Below, piece by piece: positions 46,725-57,202 of a stretch of 64,000 bases of DNA (the first letter of the stretch is position 1; every line of letters begins with the position of its first letter). The notes beneath the pieces are model-generated. The model was not told where the DNA came from. It did no database searches and worked only from the letters and a program-made list of their open reading frames with translations. The translations under genes were made by a program, and so were the position numbers. The stretch covers positions 496,001-560,000 of the forward strand of contig QNQO01000592.1 of assembly GCA_003290165.1 (NCBI GenBank), in the 5' to 3' direction. Source of the DNA: Berberis thunbergii (Eukaryota; Streptophyta; Magnoliopsida; Ranunculales; Berberidaceae).

Positions 46725-47569
46725 TGATCTCAATGATAAATCAACCGATTCATCCGTCGATGAGTAAAAATTCTCTCCTTCTCAGTCACTTTCTTGTAGA
46801 TAAGGTGGAAATCCTGGATTTAGATCCCTAGCTACACTATCCTATTAAGTCAAATGGGTTAATCCCTATGTTCACTTCATGTGTTAAGACCTGATAGGCT
46901 GTATTGAAATCAATATATTTTCATCTGTTCTCTGAAGCGTCGATTTGGAAAATTGAAGTCGTTGTCCATTCATGACTAACAAAGCTTGATTTGCATATAT
47001 CCAAAATCTTGTTGTTGTGCTTAAGTCCATATTTCAGAGTAAGTGATGTCTTTATGCATATACACATTGTCAAATGAAACTTGATGATTATCATCACGTC
47101 TCAAATGATCCATGGGATCAAATCATCAATTCATGCTATGATACTAATTCATGTAGCAAGCTACTGAGAGGGAACACTTTCGACAAAAAAAAGTGTAAAT
47201 GAGCCAAATAAATATGATATTCCTCCTAAATAGCTTAAAATCCACTTGGCACTTGGCAAAATATAGGAACCATAAGGACCTCTTATGGATCACCAATGCA
47301 ACTAAAATAAAATATTCAATTGAATAAGTTGGTCTCTTAGCAGAAATATCCTAAAACTCAATGGACTTGTAAGAACCTATTGATCTCGATAAAGATATCC
47401 TGAAATATGGGGCTGACCAGGTCCTGGTTCTAATGGATGCCTAGCTATGCAATTAAAGAAGATTATAATAACTAAGGGAAACCTCTAAACACTAATTCAC
47501 TAATAATTAAGTAAAATATGTAAGACCAATATCTAGAAACTTTTCCTTATAGTTGTTAGGCATCCAAAC
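46725..47569. other. Unassigned intergenic DNA
   Basis: No supported gene or element ends are seen. Confidence 0.45.
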
Positions 47570-47577
47570 TTTAGAAA

Positions 47578-48867
47578 CAAGGATGCACCGACTCTCCAAA
47601 AAACCTTCGTATCACGCATTAAATGCGTGTCAGACACGGATTCGAGCCCGACACGTATTGGACACGAGGTCAACGGTCAAAATTCGTTGATTGGGTTGGA
47701 CACGGTCCAGACTCGGCCAGAGTAGTCAAAATTCGTTGACTTCAAAAATGCAAATAAATCCGCCTGATCCTTCCTCTCCCACAGAGCACCGAAAAATCGA
47801 AAAAACCCTAACCCTAAATCGATTGACGGACGACGGTAGAGAGATTGAGAGACGGAGGTAGAGAGAAGAAAAGTCAGAACAAAGAATCCATGGCATCCTC
47901 ATCGACACCAGGTACTTTCGATCGATCGATAGGATCGATCAATTTCGTTTGTTTTTTTTTTCTGCTATTCTGAGTATTCTCTGTTATTGTTTCCTGTGAT
48001 TTCATCGATCGATCGATCTCAGATCTTCCTGAGATTGATTTCTGAGATCGATCGATTCGATTTGGTTTGTTTTTTTTTTCCTGTTATTTTCTCTGTTAAT
48101 GTTTCTTGCGATTTCGTTTTGTTTGTTGTTTTTTTTTCCTACGATTTCCTGAGATCGATCCTGCGATTTTGTATTTCCTTTTTTTTTGTTTTCCTGCGAT
48201 TCTTTTTTTTTCGTACCATTCCTGCGATTCATGAAATACTTCAAATATATATGAAACTGGAAGCATTCTCTTTTCCTGCCATTCTCTTTTCTTTTGTTTT
48301 CCTGCCATTCTCTTTTCTTTCTCTGCATATATATTAAAGCAAAGCATGCATGAAATACTTCAAATACCCCATATTTGAGCTTGCACCTATTGGTTGAAAA
48401 CTAAATAAGAAACTAAAATTTGTTTTAGGCCAAGGAACTGGAGATGATCTTTGGAAGCATGTGACAATACTAAGAAGATGTGACAATTGATCCGCTAGTT
48501 AATGAAGAAGAAGAGATGTAGCCGCTTCGCTGGTGAGTTTTTAAAATTATCAATTTACATTTTATTTACATTATCAAGTTAATGAAATTATATTGCTTAT
48601 GCTTTATGAGTATGACTTGAGCAGTTGAGCTTGACTTTATGATGCATTTGTAAATTTGAATGAATAAATTTGAATGTATTATTGAATGATATGTTTGGAT
48701 TGTTTAATAATATTATTAATTTATTTATGATTTTATGTTCTTGTTATGAGTTACAAAAAATATATATTAAAAAATTAAGTTTGACTGTGTCGCCGAGTCC
48801 TATTTTTTTGAAAATTGCCGAGTCGCCATGTCGTATCTGTGTCCGAGTCCGAGTCCGTGCATCCTTG
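47578..48867 (+). mobile_element. hAT deletion derivative with transposase 5' exon remnant
   Basis: Terminal inverted repeats CAAGGATGCAC (left) and GTGCATCCTTG (right), with GAGTCCG/GGACACG subterminal repeats, bound a 1290-bp unit. TTTAGAAA (47570-47577) and CTTAGAAA (48868-48875) fit an 8-bp target duplication with one mismatch. Inside, an ATG at about 47890 starts MASSSTP, followed by a donor; after about 520 bp of intron-like DNA an exon reads GQGTGDDLWKHVTILRRCDN and stops. This matches the opening of a BED zinc-finger hAT transposase. The rest of the transposase is deleted. Confidence 0.8.
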
Positions 48868-48875
48868 CTTAGAAA

Positions 48876-49281
48876 TCAACTAAAACCCACAAAAAGTTTA
48901 AATGCGAACGAATCAAGTGAAATCACCATGCTAAAGAAAAAAAGGAAAACTGTTTTTTGTGGGTTTGAATGATTTTGGTTACAGTTCATACCGCTTTGGC
49001 ATATGTTGAACGACTCCGGCATTTTCTTTTTGATGATAACATTTGTCGATTTTGCAATTATGCCTCCTTCTAGTTTTCTGCTAGGAAACTTATGTGCAGT
49101 TCCTCTATTGAATTTCCATATTGGAACTTGGAAGACATTTTAATACCAATCTGGAATAATTGTGAACTGTTGTTAAGAACAATAAAAGAAAGAACTCAGA
49201 TGTAATCGTATTCAGAATAAGCCCAAAAGTGCATAGGTCTCCTCTTTTCAGGATAATGGCTGATTAGTTTTGGCATTCTAG
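48876..49281. other. Unassigned DNA between the hAT derivative and a SAMBA-like exon
   Basis: No partner exon or promoter feature recognised. Confidence 0.45.
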
Positions 49282-49282
49282 T

Positions 49283-49395
49283 TTTGAAGGCTGATGTTAT
49301 GGCTGCACTTCAAAAGGAGGTGAAGTCCTTGGATGAAAATAGCTGGAAGTTTGCTGGACCTCGTTTCCAAATCAACCTTATCTCAAGGCCAGGTT
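49283..49395 (+). pseudogene. SAMBA-like exon fragment
   Basis: After an AG acceptor (CATTCTAG) the frame encodes VLKADVMAALQKEV, then KSLDENSWKFAGPR and INLISRPG, reaching a stop or a GT donor at 49391. This resembles the conserved core of SAMBA, the small plant regulator of the anaphase-promoting complex. I see no 5' exon with the expected N-terminal motif, so this is probably a gene fragment rather than an intact gene. The assignment rests on remembered motif similarity and the short length limits certainty. Confidence 0.45.
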
Positions 49396-50715
49396 AGTAC
49401 TCAATCTATAATTTTGGTTTGCGAAGGACTGATATAGTTATATTGAGTGTAGATATATAATGATTAAATGTTTTTCCCATTAGTTTGATGAGCCAAAGGT
49501 AAATTGTACCTCAATAGTGAAAACTTCTGAGTATGATAGTAGTAAATGTATTATATATGATTCTGATATCAGATGTGTTAGTATTATTTAGAATTAGGAG
49601 TTGTGTCCAATATGTTCATTGTGCAATTTGATGCAAACTGCAATTTCCTGCTTTTTCAGATTCTGATCTTAGATTCAACCTGACTCCTTATCAAATTTAT
49701 AATTAGCTTACATGATCAATAATAACTGATATCTGCTGAGATCCATCTGGGAAGAAAGGAACAAGCATTTTCCCGAGTTCGTGCACTGATTTAGGTAAAA
49801 ACTAGGTCAGATGTTTGACGTGATTTGACGTTACCGGATTGACTATTTTTTAGCTTTCTGAATGTGCATATTGATTGCTATTGCTAACTGTCCAAATCCA
49901 TATACCCGTGCTTAGTTCTTCTCTGTGAACTACTATTTAGCTGGAGTCAATTATCAGGCCAAGCCAAAGGGACTGTTTTGACTTTTAAGCTCTTCGATAA
50001 TACACCTAATATTACTGTGAATGAGAAGCAGAATTGTTAGCCATCCATCACTGTGAACCATTAGTAAAGTCTGGCAAAGTGTAGCAATCCTGAATACGTG
50101 AACTTCATCTTTGTTGAACATCAGAGTTGTATTGATTTTGGCCAAGAATCCATCAATCTAAATGCTCATCTACATGATAGATTCCATAACCACCTATCTT
50201 GTTTTCACCCCACATACAAATATGCTGCATTAATGACTTTGTAGATCAAACCATAATATATTTGTATAGTTTCATCAAACCTAGGTCATACCATGGAAAT
50301 AGTTTCCTTAAATACATGACTTGAAGTTCTTCAAAAATGCTAGGAAACCAGGTTCTGCAACCAAGTTGACGTGGCGTGATCTCGAAAGAATGATGAAATC
50401 TCCAAAGAGTTTGTGTATTTCGAGGTTGTAAAAAAACCTCCTCCGACGACTTTGAACCTTAGACTTGTGATACCATCCACCATAAACCTACCAGTTGAGC
50501 TAGTACCCCATTGGCAACAAAAAAGTTTGATCTTCTTCTGATCCTATCACAGTTTCCTACTTATGGGGTCAACATCTAACCAGGTGATGTAGCATGTCAA
50601 GCCTAAGATTCTGTAAGATGCTACGCTTTTTTCTTAACACTCTGTATTTAAAATCTGATTAGTGAGAACCACTGCTACGACTTTTGGGTATGGTCAAGAA
50701 ATCAGATATTTGGTT
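49396..50715. other. Unassigned DNA containing a SINE-like unit
   Basis: No gene is recognised apart from the SINE-like unit at 50420-50516. Confidence 0.45.
50420..50516 (-). mobile_element. tRNA-derived SINE-like unit
   Basis: On the minus strand TAGCTCAACTGGTAGG matches a tRNA box A, and AAGGTTCAAAGTC about 35 bp later matches box B. The 3' side runs into GGAGGTTTTTTTAC. The acceptor-stem halves do not pair, so a functional tRNA is unlikely. Confidence 0.5.
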
Positions 50716-50724
50716 CTGTATATT

Positions 50725-50859
50725 CGACAATTCTAAAGTGCACCGGGCTAACCCCCACCGTCCACTTTGCCTCGAGATAGGTGTTAACCATATCTCGAGG
50801 CAAACTGGACGGTGGGGGGTTAGCACCAGGCTAACCCCCGGTGCGTTGTAGTAGTACTC
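50725..50859. mobile_element. Foldback element with 9-bp target duplication near the MKK10 3' end
   Basis: GCTAACCCCCACCGTCCA followed by TTTGCCTCGAGATA pairs with its complement at 50790-50835. The right arm carries an extra reversed copy (GCACCAGGCTAACCCCCGG). CTGTATATT is repeated exactly at 50716-50724 and 50860-50868, again a Mutator-type 9-bp duplication. Its sequence differs from the five-copy foldback family. Confidence 0.8.
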
Positions 50860-50868
50860 CTGTATATT

Positions 50869-51453
50869 TTGTCGAAGTTGTTCACTTCTATCATCCCTAT
50901 TGTCATTTGGGTATTAAAAGCAGTGGTTTAGTTATCTTAACTTTTTTCCAATTATTGAATCATCCTTACCTTCAGCACCTTAGATTGTCATGGTTGAGCA
51001 TAAAGTATCCACCCCATTGAGCAACCCAGTTTACCGTTTGAAACTTGTGTATGATTGGTTGAGTTTTTATTAACTCATCAAGTTCTTCGATGATTTGATT
51101 GTACATATGACTTTCTGCAATACTCACCTCTTCATTGCATGGGTATCTCTATCCTTTTCCATCTCAACCATTTTCTTATTCTTCACCTCCAACATTCACA
51201 TTTATTTCTATCCTGTCATCGCACAAGGTGCTTCATCTTCGTAAACGAAGTTTAGCTATTTGTGCACTCTGTAAATTACATAAAATAAAAATAATAAGCA
51301 AACTGTATGGAAAATTATCAAAGAAAAAGGGGCACTGAGAGATCTCTAGGCACTATTTTATTACTGCAATATCTGCATTTGAGTCGAATGCATTTTTTGC
51401 CTTCAATGAATTTATTTGCATTGGCAATAGAACATGTACCTAGCAAACCAAAC
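50869..51453. other. Downstream region of the MKK10-like gene
   Basis: Probably contains the 3' untranslated region of the minus-strand kinase gene next to 51453. No other gene is recognised. Confidence 0.5.
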
Positions 51454-52467
51454 TCAACAACTAACCAGCCGTTCTGTAGAATAATTGCATTTAGCCACAA
51501 AAGGGTGGCTAAGAAGCTCATGAACAGTTCCTCTCCTTCTCCAATCTTTCTCCAGACAACGGTATATGAAGCTCCGAAACTCTGGTGAGACTGTTTCAGA
51601 CATCTTTGGTGGCTCAACAAGGAATATAGCGCAAAGAAGTGTGGCCCAATCTGGCTTCTGCCCTGGATCAATTAGAGGAAAATGACCCATATGACATTCC
51701 AACAAGGCCAACCCAAGCGCCCATATGTCCCCTGCAAATCCATCATACCAAGTCTCAATGCACCTATGATCAGGATCAAACCTCTCCGGGCTCATGTAAG
51801 CACAAGTCCCTGCACATGAATCGCGCATGTCTACTGCCCCTGCAACCATACTACTGACCCCAAAATCGGCAATTTTCACCTCCCCTTGAGCATTGATGAG
51901 CAAATTTGATGGTTTAATATCTCTATGAACAATGTGCATTCCATGCAGGTACTTGAGCCCTTCCAAAACCCTCATTGCTATACCACTTATGACATTCTCT
52001 GAGAGCTTCTGGCGAACCCGTAGTACATCATTCAATGACCCACATGCCATGTACTCCATCAAAAAACTCAAGTCTCCATTCTTGGACTCACTGCCACTGC
52101 TATCAAACACCCCGTGGCACCTGACAACATACTGTGAATCAACCTGTTTGAGTATCTCAGCTTCACGAACAGCCTGTTGTCGAATTCCAGCACTTTCTTG
52201 CTCAAACCTAATGACCTTAAGAGCATAAATAGAGGAATTTCGTCGGTGTTGAACCTTATAGACAGTACCACCATTACCATGGCCTAGAACTGCCAACTTC
52301 TCCATTTCTGAGAGACTCTCTATACCTGGAGATTCTGGCCCGTTGGACACCATGGGCAATGGGTATAAATAAGTCGACACCGGAAGGCGAAATTCTAATG
52401 CAGGGTTTGGGAGAGGTAAGGGAAGCTTGAGTGCATGTTGATGCCTTCTTTCCCTGACCAAAGCCAT
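51454..52467 (-). CDS. MKK10: MKK10-like MAP kinase kinase (group D)
   Basis: A single exon encodes 337 residues. The start MALVRERRHQ, the intronless structure and the short N-terminal basic-hydrophobic docking segment are group-D MAPKK traits. Kinase motifs in order: glycine loop LGHGNGGTVYK (61-71), Lys84 in YALKVIR, REAEIL (101-106), HRDIKPSN (181-188), DFG (201-203), CAYMSPERF, and FAGDIWALGLALLEC. The C-terminal CLEKDWRRRGTVHELLSHPF matches MKK10 better than MKK7 or MKK9. In the activation loop only Ser217 of the S/T-x5-S/T pair is present; the other position is Ala211. MAPKKs phosphorylate MAPKs in cytoplasm and nucleus. The atypical loop suggests altered activation by MAPKKKs. A CACTA element begins 526 bp upstream. 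Confidence 0.85.
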   Translation of the reverse strand: MALVRERRHQHALKLPLPLPNPALEFRLPVSTYLYPLPMVSNGPESPGIESLSEMEKLAVLGHGNGGTVYKVQHRRNSSIYALKVIRFEQESAGIRQQAVREAEILKQVDSQYVVRCHGVFDSSGSESKNGDLSFLMEYMACGSLNDVLRVRQKLSENVISGIAMRVLEGLKYLHGMHIVHRDIKPSNLLINAQGEVKIADFGVSSMVAGAVDMRDSCAGTCAYMSPERFDPDHRCIETWYDGFAGDIWALGLALLECHMGHFPLIDPGQKPDWATLLCAIFLVEPPKMSETVSPEFRSFIYRCLEKDWRRRGTVHELLSHPFVAKCNYSTERLVSC

Positions 52468-52989
52468 GTATGATTAGAAAAAGGAAGGTTTGTAAAACCT
52501 CGTTCTTTCTCTTTGTTTCTGTGTGTGTTTCTTCTTCTTCTTCTCCTCTGTATTCAAGTTTGTATTTGTTTGGGGCATTGAAAACGTGAAAAAATGGTGA
52601 GCGTCAGAGAGACTTGAGTGTGGGTAGGGATTATTATTTGTATGGAAGGATCCGATGATGATGGAAACTGGTGAGTTTTTTGAGGTAATATCAGCTTCTA
52701 TCTTTGGCTGTGAGTAAGTTTTGATTTAGTTGCCATGTGTGTGGAAACTAGCGAGTGTTTTGTTGCTCATCATCAATTTGTTACGCCAAATCAATAGGAC
52801 ATTTTTTTTTTACAAAGATTTGATGACACATGTCCCACATGCTATTTTTCCTACACATCACATGCTTTTTTCTTTTTCTTTTCGAAGGTTCTAAAAATTG
52901 TTAGGCAGTAGGCAGACGGCGAGCGGGGGATTAGTGAAGGTTTAGATTGGAAATTAGATAGGTGGCGGGAGGCATTAGAGAGTTTTAGA
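52468..52989 (-). promoter_or_regulatory. Promoter and 5' leader region of the MKK10-like gene
   Basis: The leader on the minus strand includes a GAA-rich (CTT on plus) tract near 52530-52550. No definite core promoter element was identified. Confidence 0.4.
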
Positions 52990-52992
52990 ATT

Positions 52993-54879
52993 CACTACAA
53001 AAAATATCCATTTCAGCAACGACTAAAAACTGTTGCTAATTGGCAAAAATCGTAGCTAAAATGAATTAGCAACGGCTCAACAACCGTCGCAATACCGTAG
53101 CTATTTTAATCGTCACTATTTGAATTAGCAATGGTAAACTATCCCGTGGCTAATTTGCAACGGCTAAAAATCGTCGCTAACTCGAAAATTTCCGTTGCTA
53201 AAGTTGTTTAAAATTTCGGCTACGACTATTTCAAATTGAAAAATAACGACGGTATTTGCCGTAGCTATTTAGCGACAGCATGGAAGCCGTCGCTAAGTTG
53301 CAAATCCAATTGACAAAACAACCACGGTATTTGTTGTGGCTATTTAGGGACACCTTTGAAGCCGTCGCTAAGTTGAATCATATTGACAAATGAAATGTTT
53401 AATTTTAGGCCATACTTAATCAACATGTTTAATTTTAGGCCATGAATACCTTGTTAAAAAAATGGTTTTAGAATTTCCAAACAGTGCTAAATATTGCATT
53501 CAACACATTAAAGGGGTGTTATCAAATAATTTACACTAAACTAGTATTTTTTTTGTTATAATTTACACTAAATATTTTTTGTTATAAAACATACATAAAT
53601 ATAACTTTATATTAGTTAAATAAGTAATTAAACTATTACAATTTATTTTTGAGCTACGACTACACAGTAGACTTAATTGATCAAAATTATAATAAAAATT
53701 ACACAGAATCCATACAAAAATTACAAAAACCATACAAAAAAACAAAAATATTCGATCTATAGAATATCTGAGATTATACAAAAATATCTGAGATTACAAA
53801 AATTACAAGAATATCCAAGATCATACAAAAATTGAGATCTGAGATTTCAAATCTTTGATATCTGAGATCTCTGATCTTTGATATCTGAGATCTCTGATCT
53901 TCGAGATCTGAAATCTGAGATCTGAGATCTGAGATCTCTCTTGCAGCTAGGGAAAGGCGGGGAAGGGAGGTGGCCGAGATGGGTGTCGAGTGAGAGCTTC
54001 TCCTCTGTACGTGGGTTTCTTCTCCTCTGTCGAGTGAGAGCTTCTCCTCTGTGGGATGCGTTTTTTAGGATTGAAGGTTTTTGAGAAAATTTATGAGGAT
54101 TGAAAAAATTGGTTGAGAGAAAATTTATATAGAGAGAGGTAATCGAAGGGAATTGGTTGAGTTGGTTTCACGCGGATCAGTGACGTGATTTGGTTTAGTG
54201 AGTTGGATTGAGCTAAAGTTTTTTAGTGTTATTGACGGTTGAGATGAGGTTTTATTTTTGTGTATAATTTTAAAAAAAAAATCAATTAGCGGCGGTTTTT
54301 TACCGTAGCTAACAAAAAAAATTTGTAAAACTTAGCGACGGTTTTTTGGTTAATAAAAAAATTTGTAAAACTTAGCGACGGTTTTTTGCCATAGCTAAAT
54401 GTTTTTGCGTATAAATTTTTTTTTAAAACAATTAGCGACGGTTTTTTGCCGTAGCTAATAAAAAAATTTGTAAAACTTAGCGACGTTTTTTGCCGTAGCT
54501 AAATGCTTTTGCGTATAAATTTAAAAAAAAACAATTAGCGACGGTTTTTTGCCGTAGCTAATAAAAAAAAAATTTAACTTAGCGACGGCAAAAACCGTAG
54601 CTAAGTTTTTTTTTAAATCTATTAGGGACAGCAAAAACCATAGCTACCAACTTTTCTTTGTAAAACTTAGCGATGGCTAAGAAACCGTAGCTAATAAAAT
54701 AATTAGCGACAGTTTTGTGCCGACACAAAATAATTAGCGACGGTTTTTTTATAATTATAGGTTGAGTCAGTTATGAAAAGCATTAGTGACGGGTTTTTTG
54801 CCGTCGCAAATCTTTTAATTAGCGAAGGTATCAAAATACCGTCGCTAGTATTTGTAGCTATTGAAGCTTTTTTGTAGTG
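52993..54879. mobile_element. Non-autonomous CACTA transposon
   Basis: The termini are CACTACAAAAAA at the left and TTTTTTGTAGTG at the right, with a 3-bp ATT target duplication at 52990-52992 and 54880-54882, the CACTA signature. Both subterminal regions are packed with short repeats of TTAGCGACGG and GCCGTAGCTAA in both orientations, the usual transposase-binding arrays. The middle (53400-54280) has no transposase and contains AGATCTGAG-type simple repeats at about 53835-53940. Mobilisation would need a transposase from elsewhere. Confidence 0.93.
54290..54860. repeat. Right subterminal repeat array of the CACTA element
   Basis: Many copies of AACTTAGCGACGGTTTTTTG and of GCCGTAGCTAA with T-rich spacers, both strands represented. 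A smaller array lies at 53010-53370 on the left side. Confidence 0.9.
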
Positions 54880-54884
54880 ATTAG

Positions 54885-55540
54885 TCGTTTGAAGACAAAA
54901 TATCTAGTGTGCAACTTTAGTTGTGAATCACGAGGGAGGAGTAATTTAGTTGAGAACGAAGGCGTGGAGGTTTCAGAGTGTAAGACTTTTCAATATCTAG
55001 GATCTATAATTCAAATAATGAGGCTTTGGCGAAGATGTAGACCATATGATTAAACTTGTTTGGACAAAATGGAGAATGATGTCAGGATTATTATGTGATA
55101 GAAGGATTTTTGCAATATTAAAAGGAAATGCTATAAGACAATTGTTCCACTAGCTATGCTCTACGATTCATAATGTTGGGTTACTACAGGACAACATACG
55201 AATAGGATGACGGTAGCAGAAATGCATATGTTAAGATGGATGTGTGGTAAAACTCATAAAGATAAAATTATGAATGAAGAATTAGGAGATACTTAGGTGT
55301 ATCACTAATATAGGACAAAGAAAGGTGTTTCATGTGATGTGGTCATGTGTGGAGGAGACCAAGCACGATGTCAATTAGAAAATGTCTAGATTGGCAAGTT
55401 AATTAAGGGTGTAAACAAAGGGGATTACCATTGAAAACTTGGATGAAGGTGGTGACGAAATACGACCTTAAGCTTAGATTAAGTGATGATATGTAGGAAG
55501 ACCACATTGTTTGGAGAACCAAAATACATGTAGCCGACCC
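54885..55540 (+). mobile_element. RTE-type LINE 3' remnant
   Basis: Read across frameshifts, the plus strand gives the typical C-terminal RTE reverse-transcriptase order: CKTFQYLGSI, then GVMSGLLCDRRI-like text, VPLAMLYDS-like text, TVAEMHMLRWMCGKTH, and finally a segment ending NVADP-like text near 55540. Several stops are present. Only the region downstream of the RT core remains. The CACTA element ends six bases before it. Confidence 0.7.
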
Positions 55541-57015
55541 CGAGAGTATCGAAAATGAGCTTTGATGTTGATGATGATAATTTATAAAAGTTAAGCATAA
55601 TAGCATATAAATTACTACCAATTTATTGCCCAAATAAATATGCAAAATGTAAATTAAAAAAAATTTACTTTTTTTGAACTAAAAATAATTTAAAAAAAAA
55701 TCATAAATCCGCATAGGCCAACTTTTAGAATAGAATTTTTTCTACTCTTTCATTCTCAATCAAAATTATGCCCCAAATGTCCTCTGATTATCAAAAATAT
55801 TTAATTGTTTGATTTTTTTTTTTTTACAAATGAGTTAGGATCGCACCGTGCTAATTCATTTAGCCATTCCAATTAGTATTATGATGAAGTCTTTGTCGAT
55901 GGATTATAATTCATAAATTGGCAATTTAGTGTCAGCAAATTTTATTATCTATATTGATGTGCTAGCTAGGGTTGTGAAGGGATTATCATTGTATTGATGG
56001 GATCAACCGATAGTAAACTAACCAATGAAGTAGTGCTAAGTGGCAACACTGATGTAGCCTTCGGGCATTGGTTAAAAATAAATAAAAGGGCGTTTCTATA
56101 AAAAAAAAATAGTAAATTAAATTTTATTTTCTATCTCAAATGCTTAATAGGAGCGAAGCTGACCTTTGGATGCACATGTTGAATACAAAATACATTTGAT
56201 CTGATGTACCACATTTATGTTGTATGATACAAAAGTTCACTATTGAATGCATTGTTGAGAAAGGAAAATAAAATTCTAAATTCTAAATCAAAAGCAAAAA
56301 TAAAAAATAAAAAAATAAAAAAAAATCTCCAAAGCCAATAATGCATGTGGAACCACTAAATAAAATCTTCATAAAATTTGATACGTTGTTCAAAAAATTG
56401 AAAGGTGTTGACATTATTTTTCCTCTCAACCCTAAACCTCCAAATATAGCAAAAGTCAAAAACTAAATAATAAAAAAGGCATTTGCAATACGACTCGATC
56501 CATATGAAACAATATTGTATGCTCTGGGCCCAACCTAATTACCCGCACGGCTTTAAAACCCATTGTGTCATGTAGATCCAAACTCGTACATATATAGCAC
56601 ATCTACATCTCTCATCCAGACGATGTGGGACTATAACACCGGAATAGCCTGCCTGCCTCTGAGCCCGCCCACACAAGATAACCCGTCAACCTCAGAGCCC
56701 ACCCACTCAGGATATTACAATCCATATACTTGAAGCCAACGAAACAATGCAATGTTGTAAATCCAGTAATATTTCATCAACAATGAATTTATAAATTACA
56801 TTCACAAATCTTACCAAAATGCACTGCATCCGTGGATTTGTCTGGTATCGCATCCAAGCGAATGCAATGAATATCAAAGTTGCGGGCTAATCTATTTTGT
56901 GTTCGAGTGAATCCTATAATGCATTTATAAATCAGTTGAGTATATTCTTTGTACTTTTTTACAATTTTTATTTTATTTTAAACAAAGTTACCTTTTTAGC
57001 ACCCATGAAGCACCC
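55541..57015. other. AT-rich intergenic DNA
   Basis: No gene is recognised. 56500-56720 is more GC-rich and looks repeat-like (CGATGTGGGACTATAACACC) but has no boundaries I can define. Confidence 0.5.
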
Positions 57016-57024
57016 CTTATTTAT

Positions 57025-57193
57025 GAAAGCTTCTACCTGTCGAGGAAGCCAGCGAGGAAGGGAGAGAGGGAAGGAGGGGACCGTCCATCCCCCTCTGGAT
57101 GTGTGCTGTCGTTTTTCATGTGCGCATTCCGAGGGGGATGGACGGCCCCCTCCTTCTCTCCCTCGCTGGCTTCCTCGACATTTAGAATTCATG
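57025..57193. mobile_element. Foldback Mutator-like MITE, copy 5
   Basis: A 169-bp inverted repeat with CTGTCGAGGAAGCCAGCGAG at the left and GCTGGCTTCCTCGACAT at the right, and a GACCGTCCATCCCCCTC core. The target CTTATTTAT is repeated exactly at 57016-57024 and 57194-57202. Confidence 0.92.
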
Positions 57194-57202
57194 CTTATTT
57201 AT

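Noticed and set aside
48002..48347. Open frames on both strands near 48000-48350
   Set aside because: They come from T-rich, TCGATCGA-repeated intron-like DNA inside the hAT derivative and have low-complexity translations.
51454..52467. MKK7 or MKK9
   Set aside because: The C-terminal CLEKDWRRRGTVHELL motif and the incomplete activation-loop phosphosite pair fit MKK10.
27644..52467. Functional defence gene cluster of PAD4, carbonic anhydrase and MKK10
   Set aside because: The genes are far apart, on different strands, and separated by transposons; nothing in the sequence shows co-regulation.
52993..54879. CRISPR-like or satellite array from the repeated TAGCGACGG motifs
   Set aside because: Repeats occur in both orientations at irregular spacing inside CACTA termini with a 3-bp duplication; they are subterminal repeats of a transposon in a plant genome.
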